Below are positions 26,874 to 34,662 of a DNA stretch of 64,000 nucleotides, in pieces. The stretch is taken from contig NZ_CP165783.1 in NCBI RefSeq assembly GCF_000513895.2, forward strand, positions 620,001-684,000, in the 5' to 3' direction. The position numbers and the translations under genes are program-made. Below the pieces are notes generated by a model that saw only the letters and a list, made by a program, of their open reading frames with translations, did no database searches and was not told the DNA's origin. The number at the start of each line of letters is the position of its first letter. The first letter of the stretch is position 1. The DNA comes from Ensifer sp. WSM1721. Lineage in GTDB: Bacteria > Pseudomonadota > Alphaproteobacteria > Rhizobiales > Rhizobiaceae.

Positions 26874-27137
26874 TTATACCTTCCAATGGGCGAAGTTCGC
26901 GACCCCGCGCCGGAACAGGAGGTAGCCGGAGATCGCGCCCAGGCAGGGGACGCCGATCCGAATAAGGCCCTCGCAGAGGAAGACGCGAAGCCAGTTGACG
27001 AAACCATAGGTGCCGAGAAGGGGGCTCGACTGCGGCTTGTAGGGGATATGCGCAAAAACGATGCTCGAGATCAGCAGAATGCGCATCAGATCGATGCGCG
27101 AGGAGACATTCGCGTCCATACTCACGATTTCAGTCAC
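26874..27137 (-). pseudogene. exoH: truncated exoH (N-terminal remnant of the EPS succinyltransferase)
   Basis: 87 codons: MTEIVSMDANVSSRIDLMRI then LLISSIVFAHIPYK, WLRVFLCEGLIRIGVPCLG and AISGYLLFRRG. This is the start of an acyltransferase-3 protein, with the conserved R-x-D-x-x-R and a His in the first helices. A full ExoH is about 370 residues with ten membrane segments; here the frame ends at TAA four bases before the exoK start. About three quarters of the gene is missing, so O-succinylation should be absent. It keeps the exoK ribosome site and may still be translated as a leader for exoK. Confidence 0.85.
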
Positions 27138-27263
27138 TCCCGATCAGGCGGCGCCTCGGCGGCGACCGTTTCAACAGAGCAGACTTAGGCCCGCACCGAA
27201 GAGACTAGGGCATCCTCGAAGAAAAAATATGGCAGCGCAGCAGCAAAGTGAATGAAATCATGC

Positions 27264-27272
27264 TGCACTGCA
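27264..27272. promoter_or_regulatory. TGCACTGCA motif upstream of the exoH remnant
   Basis: Part of ATCATGCTGCACTGCA (27257-27272), which differs by one base from ATCATGATGCACTGCA in the exoX-exoY gap. Lies 127 bp upstream of the exoH start. Confidence 0.4.
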
Positions 27273-27672
27273 CCTAAGCGGCGAGCCGCCGCAAATCGAG
27301 CTGCTACCCTGCGCGCATGCTTTCTGGCAAAAAATCCCGGTTTCGTCGTATGTTGCAGAAATTGTTCCCCGTAAATTCCTGGGGCTACCGCCGGCTGAAT
27401 TCTGCGCCTGTGAATTTTTCGGTAGAAAGCTCTTCAGGTGAGGAAAAGAGGCGAATTTCAGCCTTCGCATGGAGGAAATGCGGCGACCATCGGGCGATCC
27501 TTTGTCGGCACTTTAGCTTCATGGCGCCAAAAGATTTTGCACTCGTTGAACGTGATAAGGACGCCAAACAGCGTGGCGCTCGATCTGGCAATCGCCCCTA
27601 AAATGTTACTGGAAAAGTGCTTCTCGCAGCGCGATATTGCTTTACATATTTTAATCGTTTCAGTACCAATCC

Positions 27673-27699
27673 AGGCCCGCCGAATCGGCGGGCCTTTTT
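27673..27699 (+). terminator. intrinsic terminator with no plus-strand gene before it
   Basis: AGGCCCGCCG and CGGCGGGCCT form a perfect 10-bp stem with an AAT loop, followed by TTTTT. The T-run is only on the plus strand. All nearby protein genes are on the minus strand, so it may end a small RNA starting within 27280-27640. Confidence 0.75.
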
Positions 27700-27737
27700 G
27701 ATGGCTCATGCGTGGCAGTCGGCCGCGCCTTCTCCGC

Positions 27738-27995
27738 TTACTGCTGTTTCGACTTTGCGGAAACGGTCTTCGTGTCGCTTCCTTGGAGCGGCTTTGTCAG
27801 TTCGTCGATTTCGCTCTGGCGCTTGGCGGCAACATCCGGCTCTTTCGATTTCAGCGAAGGCATGAAGATTGCCGCGAGAACTCCTACCGGTCCGAGAATG
27901 CAGCCGATCAGCAACCAGCGCAGACTATGACCGCCCCGGATCGCTGCGATGACAGCGGTACCAATAGCGCACAAGATCCAGAATTCGACGATCAT
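27738..27995 (-). CDS. small two-helix membrane protein of unknown function
   Basis: 85 residues, ACGAGG before the ATG. Two hydrophobic segments, VEFWILCAIGTAVIAAI and WLLIGCILGPVGVLAAIFMP, are joined by a short basic loop; the tail is charged and coiled-coil-like (AAKRQSEIDELTKPLQ). The GxxLGPxGxLAA pattern is common in small inner-membrane proteins. It lies just downstream of exoI (19 bp) in the same direction, so it is probably co-transcribed with it. A hypothetical gene in this place is also known in the S. meliloti cluster, from memory. No function can be assigned. Confidence 0.65.
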   Translation of the reverse strand: MIVEFWILCAIGTAVIAAIRGGHSLRWLLIGCILGPVGVLAAIFMPSLKSKEPDVAAKRQSEIDELTKPLQGSDTKTVSAKSKQQ

Positions 27996-28014
27996 AGAGC
28001 CTCGTTTGCAGCCT

Positions 28015-28545
28015 TCAGCAGGTTGGCCTTTGATTCACGCGTCCGGGGCGTGCCGCGCAGGTACGATCGGGCTGCCCGCGCCAGATTCCGGCACCTATCG
28101 ATCTCGCCATTTGCTGGGCGGAGGCGTAGAGACCACTGCCATATGCTCCCCGATCGATCGCGTTGCCGGTCTCGACGAGCCAGCGGTTCACATCCTTGCC
28201 GTCGGCCCGAAAACATGTGCCGACAAATCGGCCATAGCGATCGCGCGCGACGAACTCGCAGCGCGTCGGACGCGATGCCGAGAGAAATCTGTCCAAGGCC
28301 GAGGCCGATTCCTTGCCGCACCGGTAATCCGTTCCTTTTTCATCGAGGCAGACTTGCCACGCTTCCGGCGCATCCACGCCGTTAAGTTGGATGCGTTCGC
28401 CGGCAATTTCAATAGTATCGCCGTCGATCACGAAGGCGTAGCCGACGAGGGCTTCCGAAGCCGCGGCGCTCTGGCTCCACAAAAACCATGCCAGTGCGGC
28501 GCAGAGCGTTCGCATCGCTACGGCGAGCAAGCTTAGCGACGGCAT
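28015..28545 (-). CDS. exoI: ExoI, staphylococcal-nuclease-like exported protein
   Basis: 176 residues from ATG 28545, the choice that leaves a signal peptide (hydrophobic LLAVAMRTLCAALAWFLW, cleavage near AAASEA); other Met at 28587 or 28515 are possible. SNase fold motifs: FVIDGDTIEIAGERIQLNGV, then DAPE, and RDRYGRFVGTCF. Asp, Glu and the second Arg of the nuclease site are present, but the first catalytic Arg position appears to be Gln (RIQLNGVDAPE). In S. meliloti exoI mutants show little change in EPS, so its role is unclear. It ends 19 bp before the small membrane gene. Confidence 0.82.
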   Translation of the reverse strand: MPSLSLLAVAMRTLCAALAWFLWSQSAAASEALVGYAFVIDGDTIEIAGERIQLNGVDAPEAWQVCLDEKGTDYRCGKESASALDRFLSASRPTRCEFVARDRYGRFVGTCFRADGKDVNRWLVETGNAIDRGAYGSGLYASAQQMARSIGAGIWRGQPDRTCAARPGRVNQRPTC

Positions 28546-28723
28546 CTTCTTGCCGCAAATCTCTGCAGCGCTCCCGGTGCGATTCATGCCCCATTCCCGT
28601 TCAGCCCCGTCTCCCGTCAGGCTAACCCAGGTTGATCGCCCTTCGCATCCTTCAAAATTGTGGGTGAATGCCGGCCTCGGGGCCAGCCAACGGCGCCAAG
28701 AGGGATGCGACTCGCAAGGACGG

Positions 28724-28798
28724 TCAGAACACGAACATGTAAAGCAGGATAATGACGATAAGGGGGACACCCATCAGCCAGAGAATGATGCCTTTCAT
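28724..28798 (-). CDS. 24-residue hydrophobic peptide
   Basis: Reads MKGIILWLMGVPLIVIILLY then four more residues and TGA, with CGGAG nine bases before the ATG. It is one hydrophobic helix with a lysine start, a form seen repeatedly in alphaproteobacterial genomes as tiny membrane proteins of unknown role. It lies alone between exoI and exoU, just downstream of the exoU terminator, in the place where exoT, exoW and exoV would be expected. Confidence 0.55.
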   Translation of the reverse strand: MKGIILWLMGVPLIVIILLYMFVF

Positions 28799-28869
28799 CG
28801 CGCAACTCCGTGTTGTTGCCATCGAAGCGGTAACGCGAAGTGATGAAAACCGTTCCTGCCGGCCGCGGC

Positions 28870-28895
28870 ATGCGGGAAACAAAAAGGCCGGGCTG
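28870..28895 (-). terminator. intrinsic terminator downstream of exoU
   Basis: On the minus strand AAGGTCGGG pairs with CCCGGCCTT (one G-U pair), followed by TTTTGTTT. It would end transcripts from exoU and separates them from exoI. Confidence 0.7.
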
Positions 28896-29124
28896 CCCCG
28901 ACCTTTTCCTCTTCGGGGCTCTGCCCTGCCAGTACATCCGTGGTCAGCGGCCGGCCGCGAATCGTGCCCGCAAGGGTCGGACGTCACGCGCCGACGCGCC
29001 CTGCTAGGCAATTCCTGAGCGGTAGGTGGTGATCCTTAGGAGCGATTGCAAGCCCAAGTCGTCGCGTCGCCCTTAAAGGAGCTCGTCCGCTTCTGCGATT
29101 GGACGCGACGCGCTTAGCCGCCGC

Positions 29125-30147
29125 TCACTTCGGACGTTCCGCCGCGAACGCCTCCAGCAGATAGCGAACATCGCCCGTTCCACCGAGCGCAAGGGGCGCC
29201 GCCGACCGGCGGCGAAAGCGTTCGGTTTTGTCCGCAAGGATTCCGCCCGCAATTGCCGGTAGCGCTGCCGGATGATTAAAGACATAGGCAAGCGCGCTGC
29301 TGAAACCTTCCTGATTCTTGAGGTCGAGAAAATGCCGCAGCTCGTAGCGGTCGCGGATGTGGCGTTCGTGCCGGCGCAGGGCGGCCTCGGCAGCCCTGCT
29401 CAGCCGAGTTTCGGCGAGAATCGTCCGGTCGGCCTCGTATAGGCGTTTGAGGTCGATCGTCCGATGGCTGCCGCTTAGCGAATTGCCGCGGACGACAGCG
29501 GCATAGCCGCAGCTATGGATGATCTTGTAGCGTGCTCCCTTCGCCAGCGCCCGTGCGTAGAGATCGTAGTCTTCACCAAGGCGCAGGCTCTCGTTGTAGC
29601 GAAGCCGATGTTCGTCAAGGAAGGCGCGCCGCATCAGCGGCTTCAAAAACCCGATTTCACCGCGGCGCACACCGCGCCGCGAGATGTTCCCCTCTACAAA
29701 GCCGATAAGATCGATGAGGCGGGGGCTCGGCGCGAAACGGTCGATCTTGCCGTGAGCGCTCGCCGCTTGCGCCGCATCGATGAAGGCGATGTTGTCGGCG
29801 ATGAAGTCCCAGCCGTCCTCCGCGAGCAGTTGCCGCAGGCGGCCAGGAAAAAAGAAATCGTCCGCGTCGAGGATGCCGAGAAGCGGCGAGCGCGAGATCG
29901 AGATTGCGTGATTGCGTGCCGCGGCAGGGCCGCGGTTCTCGTCGAAGCGAACGACATTCAGCCGTCCGGTCCCGTCGTCGGCGCCCCGCGCTGCGGCCGC
30001 GGTATCATCGGTCGAACCGTCGTCGATGACGACGACTTCCGTCGCTTCCGGTTCGGCCAGCGCAGAGGCAATCGCTCTCGCTATGGTATCGGCGGCGTTC
30101 TTCGCGGCAATGATAATGCAGACGTTTGCGGGCGTGGATGCGGTCAT
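29125..30147 (-). CDS. exoU: EPS glucosyltransferase (GT2)
   Basis: 340 residues from ATG 30147 with GGAGGCCCGT upstream; ExoU is usually ~346. GT-A motifs: VCIIIAAKNAADTIARAIAS, VVVIDDGSTDDT, GPAAARNHAISIS, and DxD in ILDADDFFF, then LRLGEDYDLYARAL. Overall it resembles ExoO. In S. meliloti ExoU adds the fifth glucose (beta-1,6) before ExoW adds the sixth. With exoW absent here, the next sugars must come from other enzymes. Nearest neighbour downstream is 326 bp away; upstream exoX is 153 bp away in the same direction. Confidence 0.92.
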   Translation of the reverse strand: MTASTPANVCIIIAAKNAADTIARAIASALAEPEATEVVVIDDGSTDDTAAAARGADDGTGRLNVVRFDENRGPAAARNHAISISRSPLLGILDADDFFFPGRLRQLLAEDGWDFIADNIAFIDAAQAASAHGKIDRFAPSPRLIDLIGFVEGNISRRGVRRGEIGFLKPLMRRAFLDEHRLRYNESLRLGEDYDLYARALAKGARYKIIHSCGYAAVVRGNSLSGSHRTIDLKRLYEADRTILAETRLSRAAEAALRRHERHIRDRYELRHFLDLKNQEGFSSALAYVFNHPAALPAIAGGILADKTERFRRRSAAPLALGGTGDVRYLLEAFAAERPK

Positions 30148-30300
30148 ACGGGCCTCCAGCAGGTCATCGAATGCGCCGACGCGATCCATGTTCCCGCCGG
30201 GCACGCCGGACCATGCCGCGCGATCGTGTCGCAAACGCGTCAAACGACAACTTTTTTGCAGTTGCCACGGAAGCGCAAACCCGTCCGCGTCAGCGCGATT

Positions 30301-30591
30301 TCAGGGATTGAAATGATGCGGTCGATTGAGCCTGCGCAAGGAGACCTTGCCCGATTGCATCTCGTCATTCGCTGGCTCGACCGTCACCTTTTGCAAGGAC
30401 ATCCGGCGACGCTCGCGCGCCTCCTTCCAGATCAGGAACAGGACGGTGACGAAATAGCCTACCTGCATGAGTACGGCACAAATCAGCGTCTGAATCGCGG
30501 TTGAAGCAATTGAACCGCTGAGGAAATAGGTTGCGACGGCAAAAGCCGTCAAGGCGCCAATCATGCTCACAAAAAAGCGCGGTGCGAACAT
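30301..30591 (-). CDS. exoX: small inhibitor of EPS synthesis
   Basis: 96 residues with two membrane segments, VSMIGALTAFAVATYFLSG and IQTLICAVLMQVGYFVTVLFLIW, then a basic tail ending RRLNRPHHFNP. Length and layout match ExoX of S. meliloti (98 residues) and Psi of other rhizobia. ExoX lowers EPS output post-transcriptionally, in balance with ExoY. It is divergent from exoY across a 767-bp gap, so the ratio of the two can be set in one promoter region. Confidence 0.9.
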   Translation of the reverse strand: MFAPRFFVSMIGALTAFAVATYFLSGSIASTAIQTLICAVLMQVGYFVTVLFLIWKEARERRRMSLQKVTVEPANDEMQSGKVSLRRLNRPHHFNP

Positions 30592-31358
30592 GGCGCTAAC
30601 TTGCTCCCGGGTCTAAGACTGGAACGGTCATCGGACTTTCGTCCTCTCCTCCTGTACGGTCACTATATTGGTGCCCGCTTTTCTCTTCAACATGCAAAAG
30701 CTACTTTGTAGCCCTCGATGTTACGCCGGAAATCTTTCCGTCCTCTTTAACAGCCGGCTCATTGCGTGTGACTCTAATGGGTGTAATCACGAATATGTTC
30801 CTCTGAAATATATAGTTATTTCCGGGCGAAGTTTGAAGGCGGAGGGGACTCGACTGAAACCCCTAAAATTGCAGGGGAAAACGCGAACTCCTTCTGGTTG
30901 CTGCATCATTCGCGTCTGCTGCGCTGACTTTCCTTGATCAACTTTTGTTACAGCGTCTGACATAAAACGCCGCAGAAACTGTGCAGCGCAATATCATGAT
31001 GCACTGCAAAAAACCTGGGGAAATTGCCGGTCGTCAATTTGGCGCGACGATCGGCTTCGCGTCCTCCAATGCAAAAATGATCCGACAATTCCAATACTTT
31101 ATAATTCGAAATAATTAATCCGTGTCGATGCTTCCAGATGGCAGCCTTGTGACAAACTATCCTGGTTGTAATTTCCAATCATCATACTTAACTTTTCGTA
31201 ATATTTCGCGATGAATACGCCTCCGAAGCGCTTGGGGCAGAGGCGTCAGAAGGCTGCCATCATTCCGCCTTCAAAAGACAAAATCTCACCATACACTCGC
31301 GCTAGTGAGCCCGCGTCCCACGGGACCGACAATCGCCAACCTAAATGGAGTCACCTCT
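30592..31358. promoter_or_regulatory. 767-bp divergent exoX-exoY control region
   Basis: No supported gene. A+T content rises sharply in 31075-31215, with long A/T tracts of the kind bound by MucR/Ros-type zinc-finger regulators; MucR control of this gap is known in S. meliloti. It also holds TGTTACAGC-GTC-TGACATAAAACG at 30946-30969 (shared with the region before 46204) and ATCATGATGCACTGCA at 30993-31008 (shared with the exoH upstream region). Confidence 0.7.
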
Positions 31359-32039
31359 ATGAAGTCCGCGACTCGCTCGGCCAGTTCGCCGTTTTTCATC
31401 CCCGAGGAGACAGGAGCCGTCCGACCTATCGGGGGCATGGCAAAACGCAGCTTCGACATCGCTGCCGCGTCCCTGGCTCTTATCCTCTTCAGTCCCCTCT
31501 TCCTGCTTATCATGGCGCTCGTCAAATTTTCCGACGGCGGCAGTGTTTTCTATGGGCATCGCCGAATCGGCCACAATGGCCAGTCCTTCAAGTGCCTCAA
31601 ATTCCGCACGATGGTGGAAAATGGCGATCAGGTGCTGAGGAACTATTTCAAGGCCAATCCCGAAGCCCACGAGGAATGGCGTACCACTCGCAAGCTTCAG
31701 AACGATCCGCGTGTGACTGTCGTCGGAAGCGTTCTGCGCAAACTCAGCCTCGATGAGCTGCCGCAGCTCCTCAACATCATTCGCGGTGAAATGAGCATCG
31801 TCGGCCCCCGCCCGGTGGTCGAAGACGAGCTCGAGCTCTATGATTCGGCCGCCGTCTACTACCTGCGCTCGCGTCCGGGCCTGACAGGTCTTTGGCAAAT
31901 CAGCGGCCGCAACGATGTATCCTATGACGCCCGCGTGGCGTTCGACACACAATATGTCCAGAATTGGTCGCTTCTCGCCGACCTTGTCATTGTCTTCAAG
32001 ACTATCCCCGCCGTCTGCTTCTCCCGCGGCAGCTATTGA
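31359..32039 (+). CDS. exoY: undecaprenyl-phosphate galactose-1-phosphate transferase
   Basis: 226 residues, the exact ExoY length; ATG 31359 has GGAG 11 bases upstream. One membrane segment ([20 protein letters not shown]) and the bacterial sugar-transferase domain: [36 protein letters not shown] and [15 protein letters not shown]. It starts repeat-unit assembly by loading galactose 1-phosphate on the lipid carrier. First gene of exoY-F-Q-Z on the plus strand. Confidence 0.97.
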   Translation: MKSATRSASSPFFIPEETGAVRPIGGMAKRSFDIAAASLALILFSPLFLLIMALVKFSDGGSVFYGHRRIGHNGQSFKCLKFRTMVENGDQVLRNYFKANPEAHEEWRTTRKLQNDPRVTVVGSVLRKLSLDELPQLLNIIRGEMSIVGPRPVVEDELELYDSAAVYYLRSRPGLTGLWQISGRNDVSYDARVAFDTQYVQNWSLLADLVIVFKTIPAVCFSRGSY

Positions 32040-32092
32040 AATCTTGGCGCTGGCCCGGTTCGGGGCGACGTCAAGCAACGAGAAAATCCCAA

Positions 32093-33358
32093 ATGCAACT
32101 GATCAGAACTTCAGGGAAATCCGCTGGTTCCTGCACGCTTTCTTATATTACCCGCTTCGCGCTCATTGCGGCTCTCGCAACCGCTGGGGCGTCCATGGCG
32201 CGGGCCGACGAATATCGCCTCGGTGTGATGGACAAGCTCCGGATTCGCGTAGCCGAATGGCAGACCGCCGAAGGCACGGTCCGCGACTGGTCGGCCGTCA
32301 GCGGCGAGTACACGGTCGGTGCGTCCGGCAATGTTTCCTTGCCCTTCGTCGGTGATTTGCCCGCGAGCGGCCGCACGACGACAGAAGTCGCGGAAGAGAT
32401 CGGGATAAAGATGCAGAAGCTCTTCGGTCTCCGGGACCGCCCGTCCGCCTCAGTCGAGATGGCGCAGTACCGTCCGGTCTACCTTTCCGGCGAGGTGGAA
32501 ACGCCCGGCGAATATCCCTATGCCCCGAACATGACGGTATTGAAGGCGATCAGCCTAGGGGGAGGGCTGAAGCAGGCAGACAGTGGGCAGCGGTTTGCCC
32601 GCGACTTCATCAACGCTAGCGGAGAATCGGCAGTTCAGGTGGCAGAGCGCAGCCGGCTGCTTATTCGTCGTGCCCGCCTCCAGGCGGAAATCGCCAAGCG
32701 TAACAAGATCACACTGCCCGAGGAACTGACAAACGTCCCGGGCGCAGACAAGCTGCTTGAGAGCGAGACGGCGCTGATGGAATCGCGCGACAAGCGGCAG
32801 CAGCGCCAACTCGATGCACTCGCCGATCTCAGATCGCTTCTTCAAAGCGAGATCGAATCACTTGCGAAGAAATCCGAGACGCAGCAGCGCCAGCTCGAGC
32901 TCGCCATGGAGGACCGCGACAAGGTCGACAGCCTCGCCGAGAAGGGCCTGGCGCTCAGCCAGCGCAAGCTTTCGCTGGAGCAGCGGGTTGCGGACGTCCA
33001 GTCGCAGCTTCTCGATATCGACACGGCGTCGCTCAAGGCGAAGCAGGACGCGAGCAAGGCGGCGCAGGACGAGACCAATTTGCGCAACGATTGGGATGCC
33101 CAACTCGCCCAGGAGCTGCAGAATACCGAAGCCGAACTCGATACGCTGACGTTGAAGCTCGGCACGAGCCGGGATCTCATGACGGAGGCGCTGATGCAAT
33201 CGGCGGAAGCGGCGCAACTTGAAGAACAGGCCGCGACGATCACCTATACGATCGTGCGCGAAAAGGACGGCAAGCCGTCAGAGATCGCGGCGGACGAGAA
33301 CACCCCCGTGCTGCCCGGCGACGTCATCAAAGTGAACTCCGCATTAGCAATGCGATGA
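32093..33358 (+). CDS. exoF: outer-membrane-type polysaccharide export protein
   Basis: 421 residues from ATG 32093 (421 in S. meliloti). Signal peptide ends near GASMARADEY. A Poly_export domain (YRLGVMDKLRIRVAEWQ, GEYTVGASGNVSLPFVGDLP) and an SLBB-type domain (VYLSGEVETPGEYPYAPNMT) are followed by a long coiled coil (~210-370, rich in Gln/Glu/Leu). C-terminal segment returns to a soluble ILPGDVIKVN-like fold (VLPGDVIKVN). ExoF is needed with ExoY for the first galactose step and probably forms part of the export channel. Confidence 0.95.
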   Translation: MQLIRTSGKSAGSCTLSYITRFALIAALATAGASMARADEYRLGVMDKLRIRVAEWQTAEGTVRDWSAVSGEYTVGASGNVSLPFVGDLPASGRTTTEVAEEIGIKMQKLFGLRDRPSASVEMAQYRPVYLSGEVETPGEYPYAPNMTVLKAISLGGGLKQADSGQRFARDFINASGESAVQVAERSRLLIRRARLQAEIAKRNKITLPEELTNVPGADKLLESETALMESRDKRQQRQLDALADLRSLLQSEIESLAKKSETQQRQLELAMEDRDKVDSLAEKGLALSQRKLSLEQRVADVQSQLLDIDTASLKAKQDASKAAQDETNLRNDWDAQLAQELQNTEAELDTLTLKLGTSRDLMTEALMQSAEAAQLEEQAATITYTIVREKDGKPSEIAADENTPVLPGDVIKVNSALAMR

Positions 33359-33365
33359 GGCGGGT

Positions 33366-34646
33366 ATGAGGATCACCAAGGCGAGCCTCGTGAGCCCAGG
33401 AGCGAACGAGGGTTACGGCGCATGCGCCGTAGCCCTGTCGCTGTTCGTCTTCGCCTATTCGACCCGCTTCGGACAGGTTTCGATCCTATTTTATTATGGG
33501 CTGTGGCTGCCGCTCGTGCTGGTCGACTACCGCGCGGTTCTCGGCAACTACGGCAGATATCTCTGGATCATCGCCTTCACGATCTTCGCCTGTCTGACGG
33601 TTTTCTGGTCGGCCGCACCTAGCGTGACGATGCGCACGGGCATTCAGTACCTGAGCCATGTTGTCTGCGCGCTGATCGCCATGCGCACGATCGATATCCG
33701 CACCTTGACGCGCGGGATGACCGCCGGTGTCTCAATCGTCCTCGTCTATTCGCTGTTGTTCGGCATCTATCATTACGATCCGCTGGACGGCACCTACAGC
33801 TTCGTCGGCGCATTCGCATCGAAGAACCAGTTGGGCTTTTACGCCTCGCTCGGCATCTATTTCGCCCTCGTCGCGGTCTTCACGCTGGGCGAAAGGGGGC
33901 TATGGATGGGCGCGGCGGGGGCAGCAGGAGCGCTTTCTGCCTATTCGCTGTTCGCCTCCCAATCGGCGACTTCCGTCCTGACGACAGCCGCGGTCGTCGG
34001 ACTGTCGCTCGGCACGCGGGCGATCTTGGCGCTGAGGCCGGCGAGCCGCAAAGTCCTTTTCCTTGCCGCGGCGGTTTTTGGCAGCGTTGCCGCCGTCGCG
34101 ATGGTCTATGCCGGCGGCGTCGACCTGATCCTCGGCGCCTTCGGCAAGGATTCAACGCTTACCGGCCGTACCTACCTCTGGCAGCAGGGCATAGAGGCAG
34201 CGAAGGCGGCGCCTATCGTCGGCCTTGGTTACCAGGCCTATTGGGTGCAGGGCTTCTCCGAGGCCGAGCGTTTGTGGGAGGAGTTCTACATTACCGCGCG
34301 CGCCGGCTTCCATTTCCATAATACCTTCATCGAGGCCGCCGTAGAGACGGGCTTGATCGGGCTTGCACTCATAACCATGGTGCTGGTCGCAGCCGTTTTC
34401 GGACAGCTGAAGCGCGTGCTCTCGGAAGATCGCGATCCGGAAGCCATGGTGCTTTTCGGTGTCGCCATGCTGCTCCTCATACGGGCCTTCGTCGAGGTCG
34501 ACGTGCTCAATCCCTATCACGTCGGATCCTTCCTCCTTTATTTCACCGCAGGAAAGCTGACGATCGCGCGGCGCCGACCGGCCGCGGCGTGGCCTTGGCA
34601 ACCACAGGCACGGCCGTTGCATTACAGGTCCGGATTCAGCCGATGA
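33366..34646 (+). CDS. exoQ: EPS polymerase (Wzy-like)
   Basis: 426 residues, about eleven membrane segments, starting 8 bp after exoF. The O-antigen ligase/polymerase loop is visible in DSTLTGRTYLWQQGIEAAKAAPI (in part) and GFHFHNTFIEAAVETGLIGL, where the His pair and RTYLW are conserved. ExoQ makes high molecular weight EPS. In S. meliloti ExoT works beside it for short chains; no exoT is found here. Confidence 0.95.
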   Translation: MRITKASLVSPGANEGYGACAVALSLFVFAYSTRFGQVSILFYYGLWLPLVLVDYRAVLGNYGRYLWIIAFTIFACLTVFWSAAPSVTMRTGIQYLSHVVCALIAMRTIDIRTLTRGMTAGVSIVLVYSLLFGIYHYDPLDGTYSFVGAFASKNQLGFYASLGIYFALVAVFTLGERGLWMGAAGAAGALSAYSLFASQSATSVLTTAAVVGLSLGTRAILALRPASRKVLFLAAAVFGSVAAVAMVYAGGVDLILGAFGKDSTLTGRTYLWQQGIEAAKAAPIVGLGYQAYWVQGFSEAERLWEEFYITARAGFHFHNTFIEAAVETGLIGLALITMVLVAAVFGQLKRVLSEDRDPEAMVLFGVAMLLLIRAFVEVDVLNPYHVGSFLLYFTAGKLTIARRRPAAAWPWQPQARPLHYRSGFSR

Positions 34647-34662
34647 TGCCGGTGAACGGTCG

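Larger units (their letters stand above)
27138..27737. other. 600-bp gap upstream of the exoH remnant: promoter region and possible sRNA
   Basis: No credible protein gene in either strand; several short frames have no ribosome site. It holds the TGCACTGCA motif at 27264, A+T-rich segments around 27640-27665, and a strong plus-strand intrinsic terminator at 27673. The exoH-K promoter should lie in the left half. Confidence 0.6.

Noticed and set aside
27317..27601. 94-codon plus-strand frame before the orphan terminator
   Set aside because: No ribosome site and unusual composition; a non-coding RNA explains the terminator equally well.
30668..30937. 89-codon plus-strand frame in the exoX-exoY gap
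   Set aside because: No ribosome site, cysteine-rich atypical composition, and it lies in a known regulatory region.
30948..31178. 76-codon minus-strand frame in the exoX-exoY gap
   Set aside because: No ribosome site or motif; covers A+T-rich promoter sequence.
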